NCBI GenBank assembly: GCA_001940655.1
Contig: MBAA01000182.1
Coordinates: 10,141-15,472 of the forward strand
DNA from: Promethearchaeota archaeon CR_4
GTDB taxonomy: Archaea > Asgardarchaeota > Lokiarchaeia > Sigyniarchaeales > CR-4
DNA length: 5,332 nt
Reading direction: 5' to 3'
Made by a program: the position numbers and the translations under genes. Of this stretch, positions 1 to 5,332 are shown in pieces. Positions within the stretch are counted from its first letter, which is position 1; each line of letters starts with the position of its first letter. Under the pieces are notes generated by a model, which was not told where the DNA came from, made no database searches, and saw only the letters and a program-made list of their open reading frames with translations.

Positions 1-595
1 CGCGAGCCACGTCCGAGATTTCCGTGAGTGTTCGGGGAATTTTCATCTGGCGACACGCGGCATATAACGCTGCCGCTGCCACTCCTTCGATGCTCCGCCC
101 GCGGATGAGGTGCGATTTCACCGCGTCCCGGTAAATACGAGCCGCGCATTCCCGGAGGTTCTTGGGGAGGGAGAGGTGAGATGCCATCCGGTCGAGTTCG
201 CTGAGTGCAAAAGTTAAATTCCGCTCCGTCGCATCCGACACTCGAATCCGAGATTGCCACCGGCGGAGGCGGTAAATCTGGGCACGTAATTTAGCTGGAA
301 TCTCCTTGCCAAAGGAATCTTTGTTCTTCCAGTCAATCATCGTTGAGAGTCCACGATCGTGAATGGTGTAGGTCATTGGGGCACCGACACGCGTACGTTT
401 TTCCCGCTGGTCAGAATCAAACGCTCGCCACTCTGGGCCACGATCTACGAGTCCATCTGAAATTACCAAACCACATTGGGCGCAAATTACTTCCCCTCGA
501 TTTGGATCAAAAATCATTTCCGTGTTGCCACATTCGGTGCAAGTTTGCCTTCCTTCCTCGGGATTATCTTCACCATCAGGTAATTCTCGAAACAT
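1..595 (-). CDS. tfb: Transcription factor B (archaeal TFIIB homologue), C-terminus cut by the window edge
   Basis: TFB binds the TBP-TATA complex and the BRE and recruits RNA polymerase to promoters. About 198 residues are visible, counting from the ATG at 593-595. The zinc ribbon is intact with C19, C22, C38 and C41 (two CxxC pairs). The B-finger/reader follows as DRGPEWRAFD at about 51-60, then a TRVGAP and HDRGLSTMI linker. The first cyclin-like repeat contains ERNLTFALSELDRMA and LIRGRSIEGVAAAALYAACR; the window ends just after PRTLTEISDVAR. The second cyclin repeat lies outside, so about one third of a typical 300-residue TFB is missing. It lies just downstream of gar1 and is probably co-transcribed with it. 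The start is uncertain: ATG595 has no Shine-Dalgarno, a TAG stops the frame 36 nt upstream, and the good Shine-Dalgarno nearby serves an out-of-frame ATG at 618. Identity is secure; the N-terminus is not. Confidence 0.96.
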   Translation of the reverse strand, partial: MFRELPDGEDNPEEGRQTCTECGNTEMIFDPNRGEVICAQCGLVISDGLVDRGPEWRAFDSDQREKRTRVGAPMTYTIHDRGLSTMIDWKNKDSFGKEIPAKLRAQIYRLRRWQSRIRVSDATERNLTFALSELDRMASHLSLPKNLRECAARIYRDAVKSHLIRGRSIEGVAAAALYAACRQMKIPRTLTEISDVAR

Positions 596-617
596 TCGTT
601 CTTGAGATGTGATAGCA

Positions 618-956
618 TCAGTCTCCTAGCTGTTTTTTCGGTTTTCTCGGGGAAATATTCTTGTCCGCATTATGGGACTTTCTGAAAGGTGGAGCAGTTT
701 TAAGCGTGAAAAAAGCGGTTCCTCGGGGTATTTTCTGGATTGTTTCGATGATCTCGTTCGATACCGGACGAACTGAAATGAAAGGGGACAGTATCGGGCC
801 AAATATATCGCTAATGGTGCCAACTCGAGACATGTCCTCCATTACTACCTCGGAGCGTAATCGTGGTAGGTTCCCAAAGGCAATTTTTTCCGCAGCACGC
901 AAGATTACGTGCTGTGGACTAACCCCAATCAGGCCGCCGAGTTTTTGTATCTTGAT
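618..956 (-). CDS. gar1: H/ACA ribonucleoprotein protein Gar1, start codon non-canonical or disrupted
   Basis: Gar1 binds Cbf5 in archaeal H/ACA particles and helps product release and turnover during guide-directed RNA pseudouridylation. The frame reads KLGGLIGVSPQHVILRAAEK, then LPRLRSEVVMEDMSRVG and ISDIFGPILSPFISVRP. The core DIFGP-x3-PF-x-SVRP and the leading KLG-x-L strand are the Gar1 beta-barrel signature. A lysine- and arginine-rich tail (PRKPKKQ) follows, as is common in RNA-binding proteins. From ATC at 954-956 it would have 112 residues, near the normal archaeal size. The frame is open only from the TAA at 978-980, and between there and 902 it has no ATG, GTG or TTG. The TTG at 900-902 would remove the first strand. 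ATA at 948-950 aligns best with the usual Met-x-x-Leu-Gly start; ATC at 954-956 is the other option. The stop TGA (618-620) overlaps an ATG at 616-618. The neighbour tfb supports the call. Confidence 0.85.
   Translation of the reverse strand: MKIQKLGGLIGVSPQHVILRAAEKIAFGNLPRLRSEVVMEDMSRVGTISDIFGPILSPFISVRPVSNEIIETIQKIPRGTAFFTLKTAPPFRKSHNADKNISPRKPKKQLGD
623..627 (-). promoter_or_regulatory. Shine-Dalgarno AGGAG in the gar1-tfb junction
   Basis: The minus strand reads AGGAG, then 4 nt, then ATG at 616-618. The site lies inside the last codons of gar1. The ATG it best serves is not in the tfb frame; it opens a 34-codon reading frame ending at TGA 514-516. The in-frame tfb ATG (595) is 27 nt from the site, too far for ordinary use. 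An in-frame ATC at 610-612 sits 9 nt from it. Confidence 0.55.
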
Positions 957-960
957 AGTT

Positions 961-965
961 ACCCC
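961..965 (-). promoter_or_regulatory. Possible weak Shine-Dalgarno for gar1
   Basis: The minus strand reads GGGGT, which can pair with the ACCTC of the archaeal 16S tail if one G-U wobble is allowed. It lies 4 nt before ATC at 954-956 and 10 nt before ATA at 948-950. It is the only purine-rich candidate near the expected Gar1 N-terminus, so it mildly supports initiation there rather than at the TTG at 902. Confidence 0.3.
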
Positions 966-996
966 GTCCGCGCGAGTTTATTGGTGTCAAATCGCC

Positions 997-1008
997 TTTA
1001 TTATTAAG
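997..1008 (-). promoter_or_regulatory. Candidate TATA box for the gar1-tfb operon
   Basis: The minus strand reads CTTAATAATAAA. Archaeal transcription usually begins about 25 nt downstream of the TATA centre, here near 978, which gives a leader of about 20 nt before the likely gar1 start. A second TATA-like site (ATTTAAAA, minus strand, 1061-1068) would start transcription near 1040 and is an alternative. AT-rich sequence makes chance matches likely. Confidence 0.35.
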
Positions 1009-1253
1009 TTAACAATAGACCCAACCAATCTTGTTGCTATACTGGAACTCGTAACGATGCTTTTAAATCTTGCTGGTGCATTCCAACGGTTTATTAAAAG
1101 ATTAAACGCTCATTTGACTAAACGGTACAGAATTTCACGAGAGACCGTCTATCCTCTCATTATAATTAAGGTCTAAACTAAGTGAGAACGATAACCAACT
1201 CTCTTGTGTCAAAAGGAACTAAAAGTAAGACCATACATACTTGAAGAATAATT

Positions 1254-1273
1254 TAAAGCTAGCTATAGCTTTA
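1254..1273. repeat. Near-perfect palindrome with 8-bp arms
   Basis: TAAAGCTA at 1254-1261 is the exact inverse complement of TAGCTTTA at 1266-1273, around a 4-nt loop GCTA. It contains two smaller perfect palindromes, AGCTAGCT (1257-1264) and AGCTATAGCT (1261-1270). It may be a dimeric regulator site or an RNA hairpin. It lies about 300 nt upstream of gar1, far for a core-promoter operator. Confidence 0.45.
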
Positions 1274-1352
1274 TTTAGTTCGTCTAGAAACGGTTTGGCC
1301 TTTAGAAGTCACATATTTGTTTACTACCAAACTTTTTTCCTTACTAATTCCC

Positions 1353-1359
1353 AAAAAAA
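1353..1359 (-). terminator. Third oligo-T run after raSEA
   Basis: Seven T in a row on the minus strand (GCGTTTTTTTGGG). Together with the runs at 1479 and 1422 it forms a spaced series on the strand carrying the operon. The opposite strand has one T6 run nearby (1333-1338) but no gene to terminate. Confidence 0.3.
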
Positions 1360-1421
1360 CGCAAATCCCCGAGCAACTGAATCGTGGTATGTTGGGTGAA
1401 AATTTAAGTCACTCTGAAGGG

Positions 1422-1427
1422 AAAAAA
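1422..1427 (-). terminator. Second oligo-T run after raSEA
   Basis: Six T in a row on the minus strand, flanked by further T-rich sequence (ATTTTCG before, CCC after). It may act as a back-up termination site in series with the run at 1479-1485. Confidence 0.3.
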
Positions 1428-1478
1428 CGAAAATGGCAGGGAATTAGTTTTCTGTGACTGGAATGTATATATTGTAGT

Positions 1479-1485
1479 AAAAAAA
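1479..1485 (-). terminator. Oligo-T run, candidate terminator of the raSEA operon
   Basis: There are seven T in a row on the minus strand, about 86 nt after the raSEA stop. Archaeal RNA polymerase often terminates at U-rich runs without a strong hairpin. It is the first such run met after the operon. Confidence 0.4.
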
Positions 1486-1570
1486 TCAAGTATTGGAACA
1501 TAATATCTTCTCCAGGGAGCATATTCTCAACCCCACAATGGAAAAGGACAGCAACTTCCTCCACCTTTTT

Positions 1571-2656
1571 TCAAAGAAGTGCCAGAGAATCCCGCCAGAG
1601 GATTTTACACGAGCAATTGGTTTGATCGAGCAGGTTTTCGAACCGTTGGGTGGTAATAGCCGAGCGAAGTACCTCGAGACTTTGTTGGTTGCACCCTGGA
1701 TCGCGGCAGTTATGCGCCCCGCGGTCCTTCCCCTTCGCAATCGGGTCGCAGAGGATCCGCGTGAAATGCAAGTTTTGCTCCCGAGTGCCAAGTTCCAATG
1801 ATAAAAGCACAGAAAACAACCAGGGTGGGCGGTATTGCTTCCGGTGGTGCAGGAAGTCAACGACTGTGTTTTGTTGCACCGCGACCGGGTTGAGTGAGAT
1901 CGTATCCACTCCCAATGCTAAGAGCGTTTGGATCGAGTGCACCACCTCGGCAATGGACGAGGATTCGGAAGCGAGGGGGGGTTTGAGCGTCAGGTAAACC
2001 TTAGTGCCCGCCCCAGCTGTTTTCAATAGTTGGTGGCTGGCCAGAAAGTCCGCGTAAGAAAATCCCTTGTGGATGTAGGTCTCGCGGAACGCGTCAGACA
2101 CTGCTTCCAAACCAATCCCGACATCAAAGTGTTTTTTACGGGCAACAGCAGCCAACCACGATTGATCTAAGCGATTAACAAATTCGGGGCGGGATTCTAC
2201 GGCAATCTCGGCCACGGTGGGGTAGTCCCCTAACTTCGACAAGATGTCTGCCTGCAATGCAGGGGGAACTTCTTCCTGGTCAAAGAAGCTGCCAGAGGTG
2301 AAAATCTTGAACGTCACGGAAGCGGGGGGGAGATTTTTTGCCCGAATCTGTTGCTCAAAAATCCGGCATCCTTCGTGAAATTGGAGACGGAGCTGGTCCT
2401 CAGAGGGGGGATTCTGTGGCACATCGTTGAGGTACCCGCACATCGTACACCCACCCGCAGGATCCCGGCCGTACTTGCACCCGATCGTGCGGAGAATCAA
2501 CACGAATTCCCACCCAAGGCTGGTGTGGAGGCGATCCGGACTCAACCACGTGGCTACCGGGGTCGAAAGTTGTTTCTCGGTCGCTGTACCCCGTTCTAAG
2601 AGGATTTGTTGACGACTCCGTTGATTAAGTTGGCTCGTGAAATCGGCATACACCAT
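1571..2656 (-). CDS. raSEA: Archaeosine synthase radical SAM subunit RaSEA
   Basis: RaSEA is the radical SAM enzyme that cleaves the lysine-preQ0 adduct made by ArcS on tRNA G15, leaving the formamidine group of archaeosine. The 361-residue frame is full length. The 4Fe-4S motif is C60-x9-C70-x2-C73 (GCKYGRDPAGGCTMCGY), the spacing also seen in Elp3-like radical SAM proteins. Later barrel elements include FTSGSFFD (119-126), VESRPEFV (153-160), GIGLEAVSD (180-188) and LTLKPP (222-227). The C-terminus adds C303, C317, C322, C348 and C350, which may bind a further metal site (inference). The ATG at 2654-2656 is well supported: GAGGTG lies 7 nt upstream, and the gene begins 2 nt after the arcS stop. 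ArcS next door makes the assignment firm and tells this protein from other Elp3-like enzymes. Confidence 0.93.
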   Translation of the reverse strand: MVYADFTSQLNQRSRQQILLERGTATEKQLSTPVATWLSPDRLHTSLGWEFVLILRTIGCKYGRDPAGGCTMCGYLNDVPQNPPSEDQLRLQFHEGCRIFEQQIRAKNLPPASVTFKIFTSGSFFDQEEVPPALQADILSKLGDYPTVAEIAVESRPEFVNRLDQSWLAAVARKKHFDVGIGLEAVSDAFRETYIHKGFSYADFLASHQLLKTAGAGTKVYLTLKPPLASESSSIAEVVHSIQTLLALGVDTISLNPVAVQQNTVVDFLHHRKQYRPPWLFSVLLSLELGTREQNLHFTRILCDPIAKGKDRGAHNCRDPGCNQQSLEVLRSAITTQRFENLLDQTNCSCKILWRDSLALL

Positions 2657-2658
2657 GC

Positions 2659-4659
2659 TCAGGCACCTCGCGGTTTTTCAAGTAATTTTGCTACTCCGCC
2701 GCCGCGCATACGGGTCATACTCGCGCCATCAACAACCGCTTCAGCCGTGGCGAGGATATCCCGGGATTCTTGGGAAAGAATTGCGATGAAGTCCCCTGGG
2801 TGAATCTCCCCTTCGACCTTAACGACTCCTGCGGCAAACAAGGAAGAACCAGTCAGCTGGTTGCCGGCAAAATAGACCCTTCCAAATTCAGAAATGTGAC
2901 TTGCCACCAATCGCCGGGCACCCTCTAATTGGGGGCGAAAATACCCAGAAGCTTGCTGCATTGCGATCAACACATTATTGTTCGATTCATAGACGAGCGA
3001 GGGTCCCCGCCGGGGGACTTTCACCTTCAGGCGAGAGGGAAAGAGAGCGGCACCTGCTCCGGCGCCAAATTGAAAATCTGCGATGGCATGGCACCATTCC
3101 TCAGTTTCCGAGAGGCGAGGTTCTTTCGGGTCTTTCGGGGTTTGGGCATCGTGTAGCAGGTGACTCTCGATGAAGGTTGACATATATGAAAGCACGCTGG
3201 GACTCAATAATTTCGGTGCTGGAGTAAAGATTTGAATGGTTTGCGATATTCGCGGGGCAAGCTGCTCGCAAACTTGGAGGTACCCGCCCTCTGCGACCGC
3301 GGCGATGGGAATTTCTGCGGGGACGCGTGAGAGAATATTCGCTAAGATTTCAACGGAGATTTGTACTTCCACGTCATCCCATTGCCCCGTGACAGGGACA
3401 TCATAAAAACAAGCCGGATATAATGACTCGAGGGCGCGTGGAACCATCCCGAGCGGGGAGGTGATGATGAGTTCTTCTATCGCCGACCCTGCTGCTCGCG
3501 CTGCACCGCGAATAGTCTCCCGGAATTTGCGATGAGACGGCGAGTCCCGGTAAGGTTTCGTGGCAGAACACGGGAGGAGGACGATAAGTTTTTTGTAGGA
3601 GGGCACGGCATATCGTTGGCGGAGGTGGTGGCGGTAGAGTTCTAATTCTGGCCGGAAATATGCCTCCACACTGGTACATTGCAAGCCCGAGGACTTGTTC
3701 AAGCGAACACTTGGGGATACGTGAACCTGCGGAGCAGCATCATAGTTTCGCAATGTCGCGGCGATGGGATTTTCTAAATGAGTGCTCATTTCCACGAGCT
3801 CCCGTAACGTCCCTTGCACTATGCGATAGGAAATGTCCCGGTGCATTGTTTGCCACGTGTTTTGATTATGCGCGAGAATTTGCTGCTGGACTTCATTCGT
3901 GATTTGCGCTGCTTTCGACTCGATGTATCCGTAAGGACTAGCATGAAGTTTCCGTCCGGCCAATGCAGATGAGGCGAAATCCGTGATCGCATCGAATCCC
4001 AAGTAGGCGAGCAATGGCCCATAAAAAGGCGATATAGTGCCCCACGCGATCCGCATCACGTCCGGGGGTAACGTTTCTCGAATAAGCTCCCACGTTTTCA
4101 AAAAGTGGCGGTTGTTGCGGAAGGCATCCTCGTCAAATCGGACTAAAACGAATGCAAGACGCTTCCAATTCTGCCAGTCTGCCAAGTACTTTTCGAGAAA
4201 TGCGGGGTCCTCCCAAGCGGGGATGAAAATACCCGCTTTAATGTCGGGTGAGAGGTGATCCCGCGCGCCGATCACCTGATCACGCACTTCCTCCCATGCG
4301 GCGGCCACTCGCCCCAGAACAGGAGGGCCAAACATATAGGGATGGGCACACACCACCATTTGATCCTCTTTGTAGAGCGTATTCTCGCGAGAACTCTGGC
4401 TAGACGCAGGAGGTTCGGGATTCAGAAGGATTAGCGGAGGAGTGACAGAATTCCCAACGGGAAAGAACATATTGACCTGAGCTTGCCCACCGTTAGCGGC
4501 CTTCAAGCTGGCGGAAAGAATTTGGTACCCTGTTGCGTCAATTGTTAGGGAATCTGCTTGCAGGAGGAGAAAGCCTGAAATGGAGGTGTTGCTGAAGGAT
4601 AGCTTTCCCTGGCGCGTGAGACCGTCTTGGAGTAATATTTCAAAGAAAGGGCGCAACAA
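2659..4659 (-). CDS. arcS: Archaeosine synthase ArcS (TgtA2-type, with PUA domain)
   Basis: ArcS transfers free lysine to the nitrile of preQ0 in position 15 of the tRNA D-loop; RaSEA completes archaeosine. The 666-residue protein has the expected order. An N-terminal domain derived from tRNA-guanine transglycosylase begins with FEILLQDGLTRQGKL (6-20). The ArcS-specific motif PCSATKPYRDSPSH lies at 363-376, followed by SPLGMVPRALES (401-412) and VPVTGQWD (421-428). A C-terminal PUA domain (about 592-666) includes FAAGVVKVEGEIHPGD and a final RGGGVAKLL. TTG at 4657-4659, or the adjacent TTG at 4654-4656, must be the start, because TGA at 4669-4671 closes the frame. An in-frame ATG at 4675-4677 overlaps the upstream stop as TAATG but lies before that TGA. 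It follows the Get3-like gene by 17 nt and precedes raSEA by 2 nt. Confidence 0.95.
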   Translation of the reverse strand: MLRPFFEILLQDGLTRQGKLSFSNTSISGFLLLQADSLTIDATGYQILSASLKAANGGQAQVNMFFPVGNSVTPPLILLNPEPPASSQSSRENTLYKEDQMVVCAHPYMFGPPVLGRVAAAWEEVRDQVIGARDHLSPDIKAGIFIPAWEDPAFLEKYLADWQNWKRLAFVLVRFDEDAFRNNRHFLKTWELIRETLPPDVMRIAWGTISPFYGPLLAYLGFDAITDFASSALAGRKLHASPYGYIESKAAQITNEVQQQILAHNQNTWQTMHRDISYRIVQGTLRELVEMSTHLENPIAATLRNYDAAPQVHVSPSVRLNKSSGLQCTSVEAYFRPELELYRHHLRQRYAVPSYKKLIVLLPCSATKPYRDSPSHRKFRETIRGAARAAGSAIEELIITSPLGMVPRALESLYPACFYDVPVTGQWDDVEVQISVEILANILSRVPAEIPIAAVAEGGYLQVCEQLAPRISQTIQIFTPAPKLLSPSVLSYMSTFIESHLLHDAQTPKDPKEPRLSETEEWCHAIADFQFGAGAGAALFPSRLKVKVPRRGPSLVYESNNNVLIAMQQASGYFRPQLEGARRLVASHISEFGRVYFAGNQLTGSSLFAAGVVKVEGEIHPGDFIAILSQESRDILATAEAVVDGASMTRMRGGGVAKLLEKPRGA
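2664..2669 (-). promoter_or_regulatory. Shine-Dalgarno of raSEA
   Basis: The minus strand reads GAGGTG, a full match to the archaeal 16S tail, 7 nt before the raSEA ATG. It lies within the last codons of arcS, so translation of the two genes is probably coupled. It also shows that this genome uses Shine-Dalgarno initiation inside operons. Confidence 0.8.
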
Positions 4660-4676
4660 TACCCACTTTCATCGCA

Positions 4677-5332
4677 TTATTTTGGATCGAGTATGGTTCC
4701 AATAGGAGTCTCGCCATATATTTCTTGCGCGAGGACATTCAAACCGTCCACACCAATGGGCTCAACCCGCAAGGCATGAGATTCCCAAATTTTGTATTGC
4801 GCGAAAGTCTCTCGGATTTGCGTGAGGTATTTCTGCTGGATGCCACGCTGTAAGGCGCAAAAATCACAGTCGACTGCGTCCTGGGGGATCAACTTGTTGA
4901 TGTGCATCCCTTGTAAGGAGATGTAAGGTTTGCACATTTCGGCGGCGCGTTTCACTTCCTCAAAGGATGGTTTTTCTGCAATAGTCACGAGGCGCAGGGA
5001 CCCAATCTCTTTCATCATGCGGGTCACCCGTTCTCCGCGGGCTTCAAGCTCGTTTAACATTCGAACCAGATCATCGGTAATGGCCTTTTGCTCGGGTTTC
5101 CCCCACGAGAGGGGATTGAACATTTTCATCGTCTTTTTGAGGGGTTGGAGGGCTTCGCGAATCTGGGAGAACATTTGGAGGGAGTATTTCAAGATGACCT
5201 GCACCTGATTTTGCGGAATCTCAAATAAAGCCACCATATTGCCCGTGGGGGGGAAGTCTGCTACGATATAATTGAAGTCATACTCTTCAGCGTTAAGTAA
5301 CCACTGGAAGAACATCGCATTTTTCAATGCGA
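4677..5332 (-). CDS. get3: Get3/ArsA-family ATPase, C-terminal two-thirds (N-terminus outside window)
   Basis: This is a homodimeric P-loop ATPase of the family that includes Get3 (tail-anchored protein targeting) and ArsA (arsenite pump ATPase). About 218 residues are visible, open to the window edge; the P-loop lies outside. FFQWLLNAEEYDFNYIVADF leads into DFPPTGN (5238-5258), which aligns with the switch II motif DTAPTGH and keeps Asp, Pro, Thr and Gly. A helical, methionine-containing segment (MFSQI, MKMFNP, RMMKEIG) occupies the client-binding region. SLRLVTIAEKPSFEEVKRAA matches the later strand and helix. CDFC (4857-4868) in INKLIPQ-x6-CALQRGIQQKYL is the zinc-binding CxxC of the Get3 dimer interface, and is absent from bacterial ArsA. 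That favours a Get3-like role. TTG at 5325-5327 or ATG at 5313-5315 would be false starts. It appears to be in the arcS-raSEA operon; a link to tRNA modification is only contextual. Confidence 0.88.
   Translation of the reverse strand, partial: ALKNAMFFQWLLNAEEYDFNYIVADFPPTGNMVALFEIPQNQVQVILKYSLQMFSQIREALQPLKKTMKMFNPLSWGKPEQKAITDDLVRMLNELEARGERVTRMMKEIGSLRLVTIAEKPSFEEVKRAAEMCKPYISLQGMHINKLIPQDAVDCDFCALQRGIQQKYLTQIRETFAQYKIWESHALRVEPIGVDGLNVLAQEIYGETPIGTILDPK

Larger units (their letters stand above)
957..1570. other. AT-rich spacer between raSEA and gar1, no gene recognised
   Basis: This is the only long non-coding stretch in the window. It is clearly more AT-rich than the flanking genes, and all six frames are broken often by stops. 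I found no tRNA-like T-arm, no box C/D pair and no CRISPR repeat. It holds three oligo-T runs on the minus strand after raSEA, a 20-bp palindrome at 1254-1273, TATA-like elements nearer gar1, and three copies of AACGGT at 1085, 1121 and 1289. A frame on the plus strand from 661 runs across gar1 into this region, but it reads as a shadow of gar1 followed by low-complexity sequence. A small RNA gene cannot be excluded. Confidence 0.6.

Noticed and set aside
900..902. TTG as the gar1 start
   Set aside because: It would drop the KLGGLIGVSPQHVI strand that belongs to the Gar1 barrel, and no Shine-Dalgarno lies before it.
1139..1158. GAGAG/CTCTC inverted repeat
   Set aside because: The arms are only 5 bp around a 10-nt loop, which is expected by chance in a spacer of this size.
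661..1176. Plus-strand open frame of 171 codons
   Set aside because: It is antisense to gar1 for most of its coding-like part and has no family resemblance; its last third is low-complexity AT-rich sequence. The minus-strand frame has clear Gar1 motifs.
1000..1480. Possible tRNA, box C/D or H/ACA guide RNA next to gar1
   Set aside because: I found no tRNA T-arm consensus, no RTGATGA with CTGA pair, and no convincing k-turn with ACA tail on either strand. A covariance-model search would settle it.
1486..1860. Minus-strand open frame beginning within raSEA and ending after it
   Set aside because: It overlaps raSEA in another frame and has no recognisable motif; its composition matches an out-of-frame shadow.
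2901..3173. Plus-strand open frames within arcS
   Set aside because: They lie opposite a full-length ArcS with intact motifs and show no conserved features of their own. The same holds for the other plus-strand frames across 1493-5208.
1..5332. CRISPR array, insertion sequence, integrase or defence genes
   Set aside because: There are no spaced repeats, no transposase motifs and no flanking duplications; nearly all sequence outside the spacer belongs to housekeeping archaeal genes.

Overview
The window is archaeal. Its genes encode transcription factor B, the H/ACA RNP protein Gar1, and ArcS and RaSEA, the two enzymes of the final steps of archaeosine (G+) synthesis in tRNA. A Get3/ArsA-type ATPase completes the set. 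Recognisable coding is all on the minus strand, and Shine-Dalgarno sites of the GAGGTG/AGGAG type are used at least in part. The organism cannot be placed below 'archaeon'. The coding regions look of moderate GC, the single large spacer is AT-rich, and TTG serves as a start, which would fit an uncultured mesophilic lineage (an Asgard member is possible but unproven).

Layout, read in the direction of transcription (high to low coordinates). A Get3/ArsA-family ATPase (4677-5332, N-terminal part outside the window) is followed by arcS (2659-4659) and raSEA (1571-2656). The gaps are 17 nt and 2 nt, so this looks like one operon. raSEA is followed by about 600 nt of AT-rich sequence without a convincing gene. 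It holds three oligo-T runs that suit archaeal termination of the upstream operon, a strong small palindrome, and TATA-like elements. A second operon follows: gar1 (618 to about 956) and tfb (1-595, C-terminal part outside the window).

How the genes work together. ArcS attaches lysine to the preQ0 base at position 15 of tRNA, and RaSEA, a radical SAM enzyme, cleaves the adduct to leave the formamidine of archaeosine. Their tight coupling, with the raSEA Shine-Dalgarno lying inside the arcS end, fits successive steps by partner proteins. The Get3-like gene has no known part in this pathway. gar1-tfb is, to my knowledge, a common archaeal gene pair joining rRNA pseudouridylation to basal transcription.

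No new defence, mobile or CRISPR system is visible. The most unusual signal concerns translation starts. gar1 has no ATG, GTG or TTG early enough to include its first conserved strand. tfb has a good Shine-Dalgarno and ATG in the wrong frame. arcS has an in-frame ATG overlapping the upstream stop, but a TGA two codons later forces a TTG start. These may be real biology (ATA/ATC starts, leader peptides) or small sequence errors; the sequence alone cannot decide.
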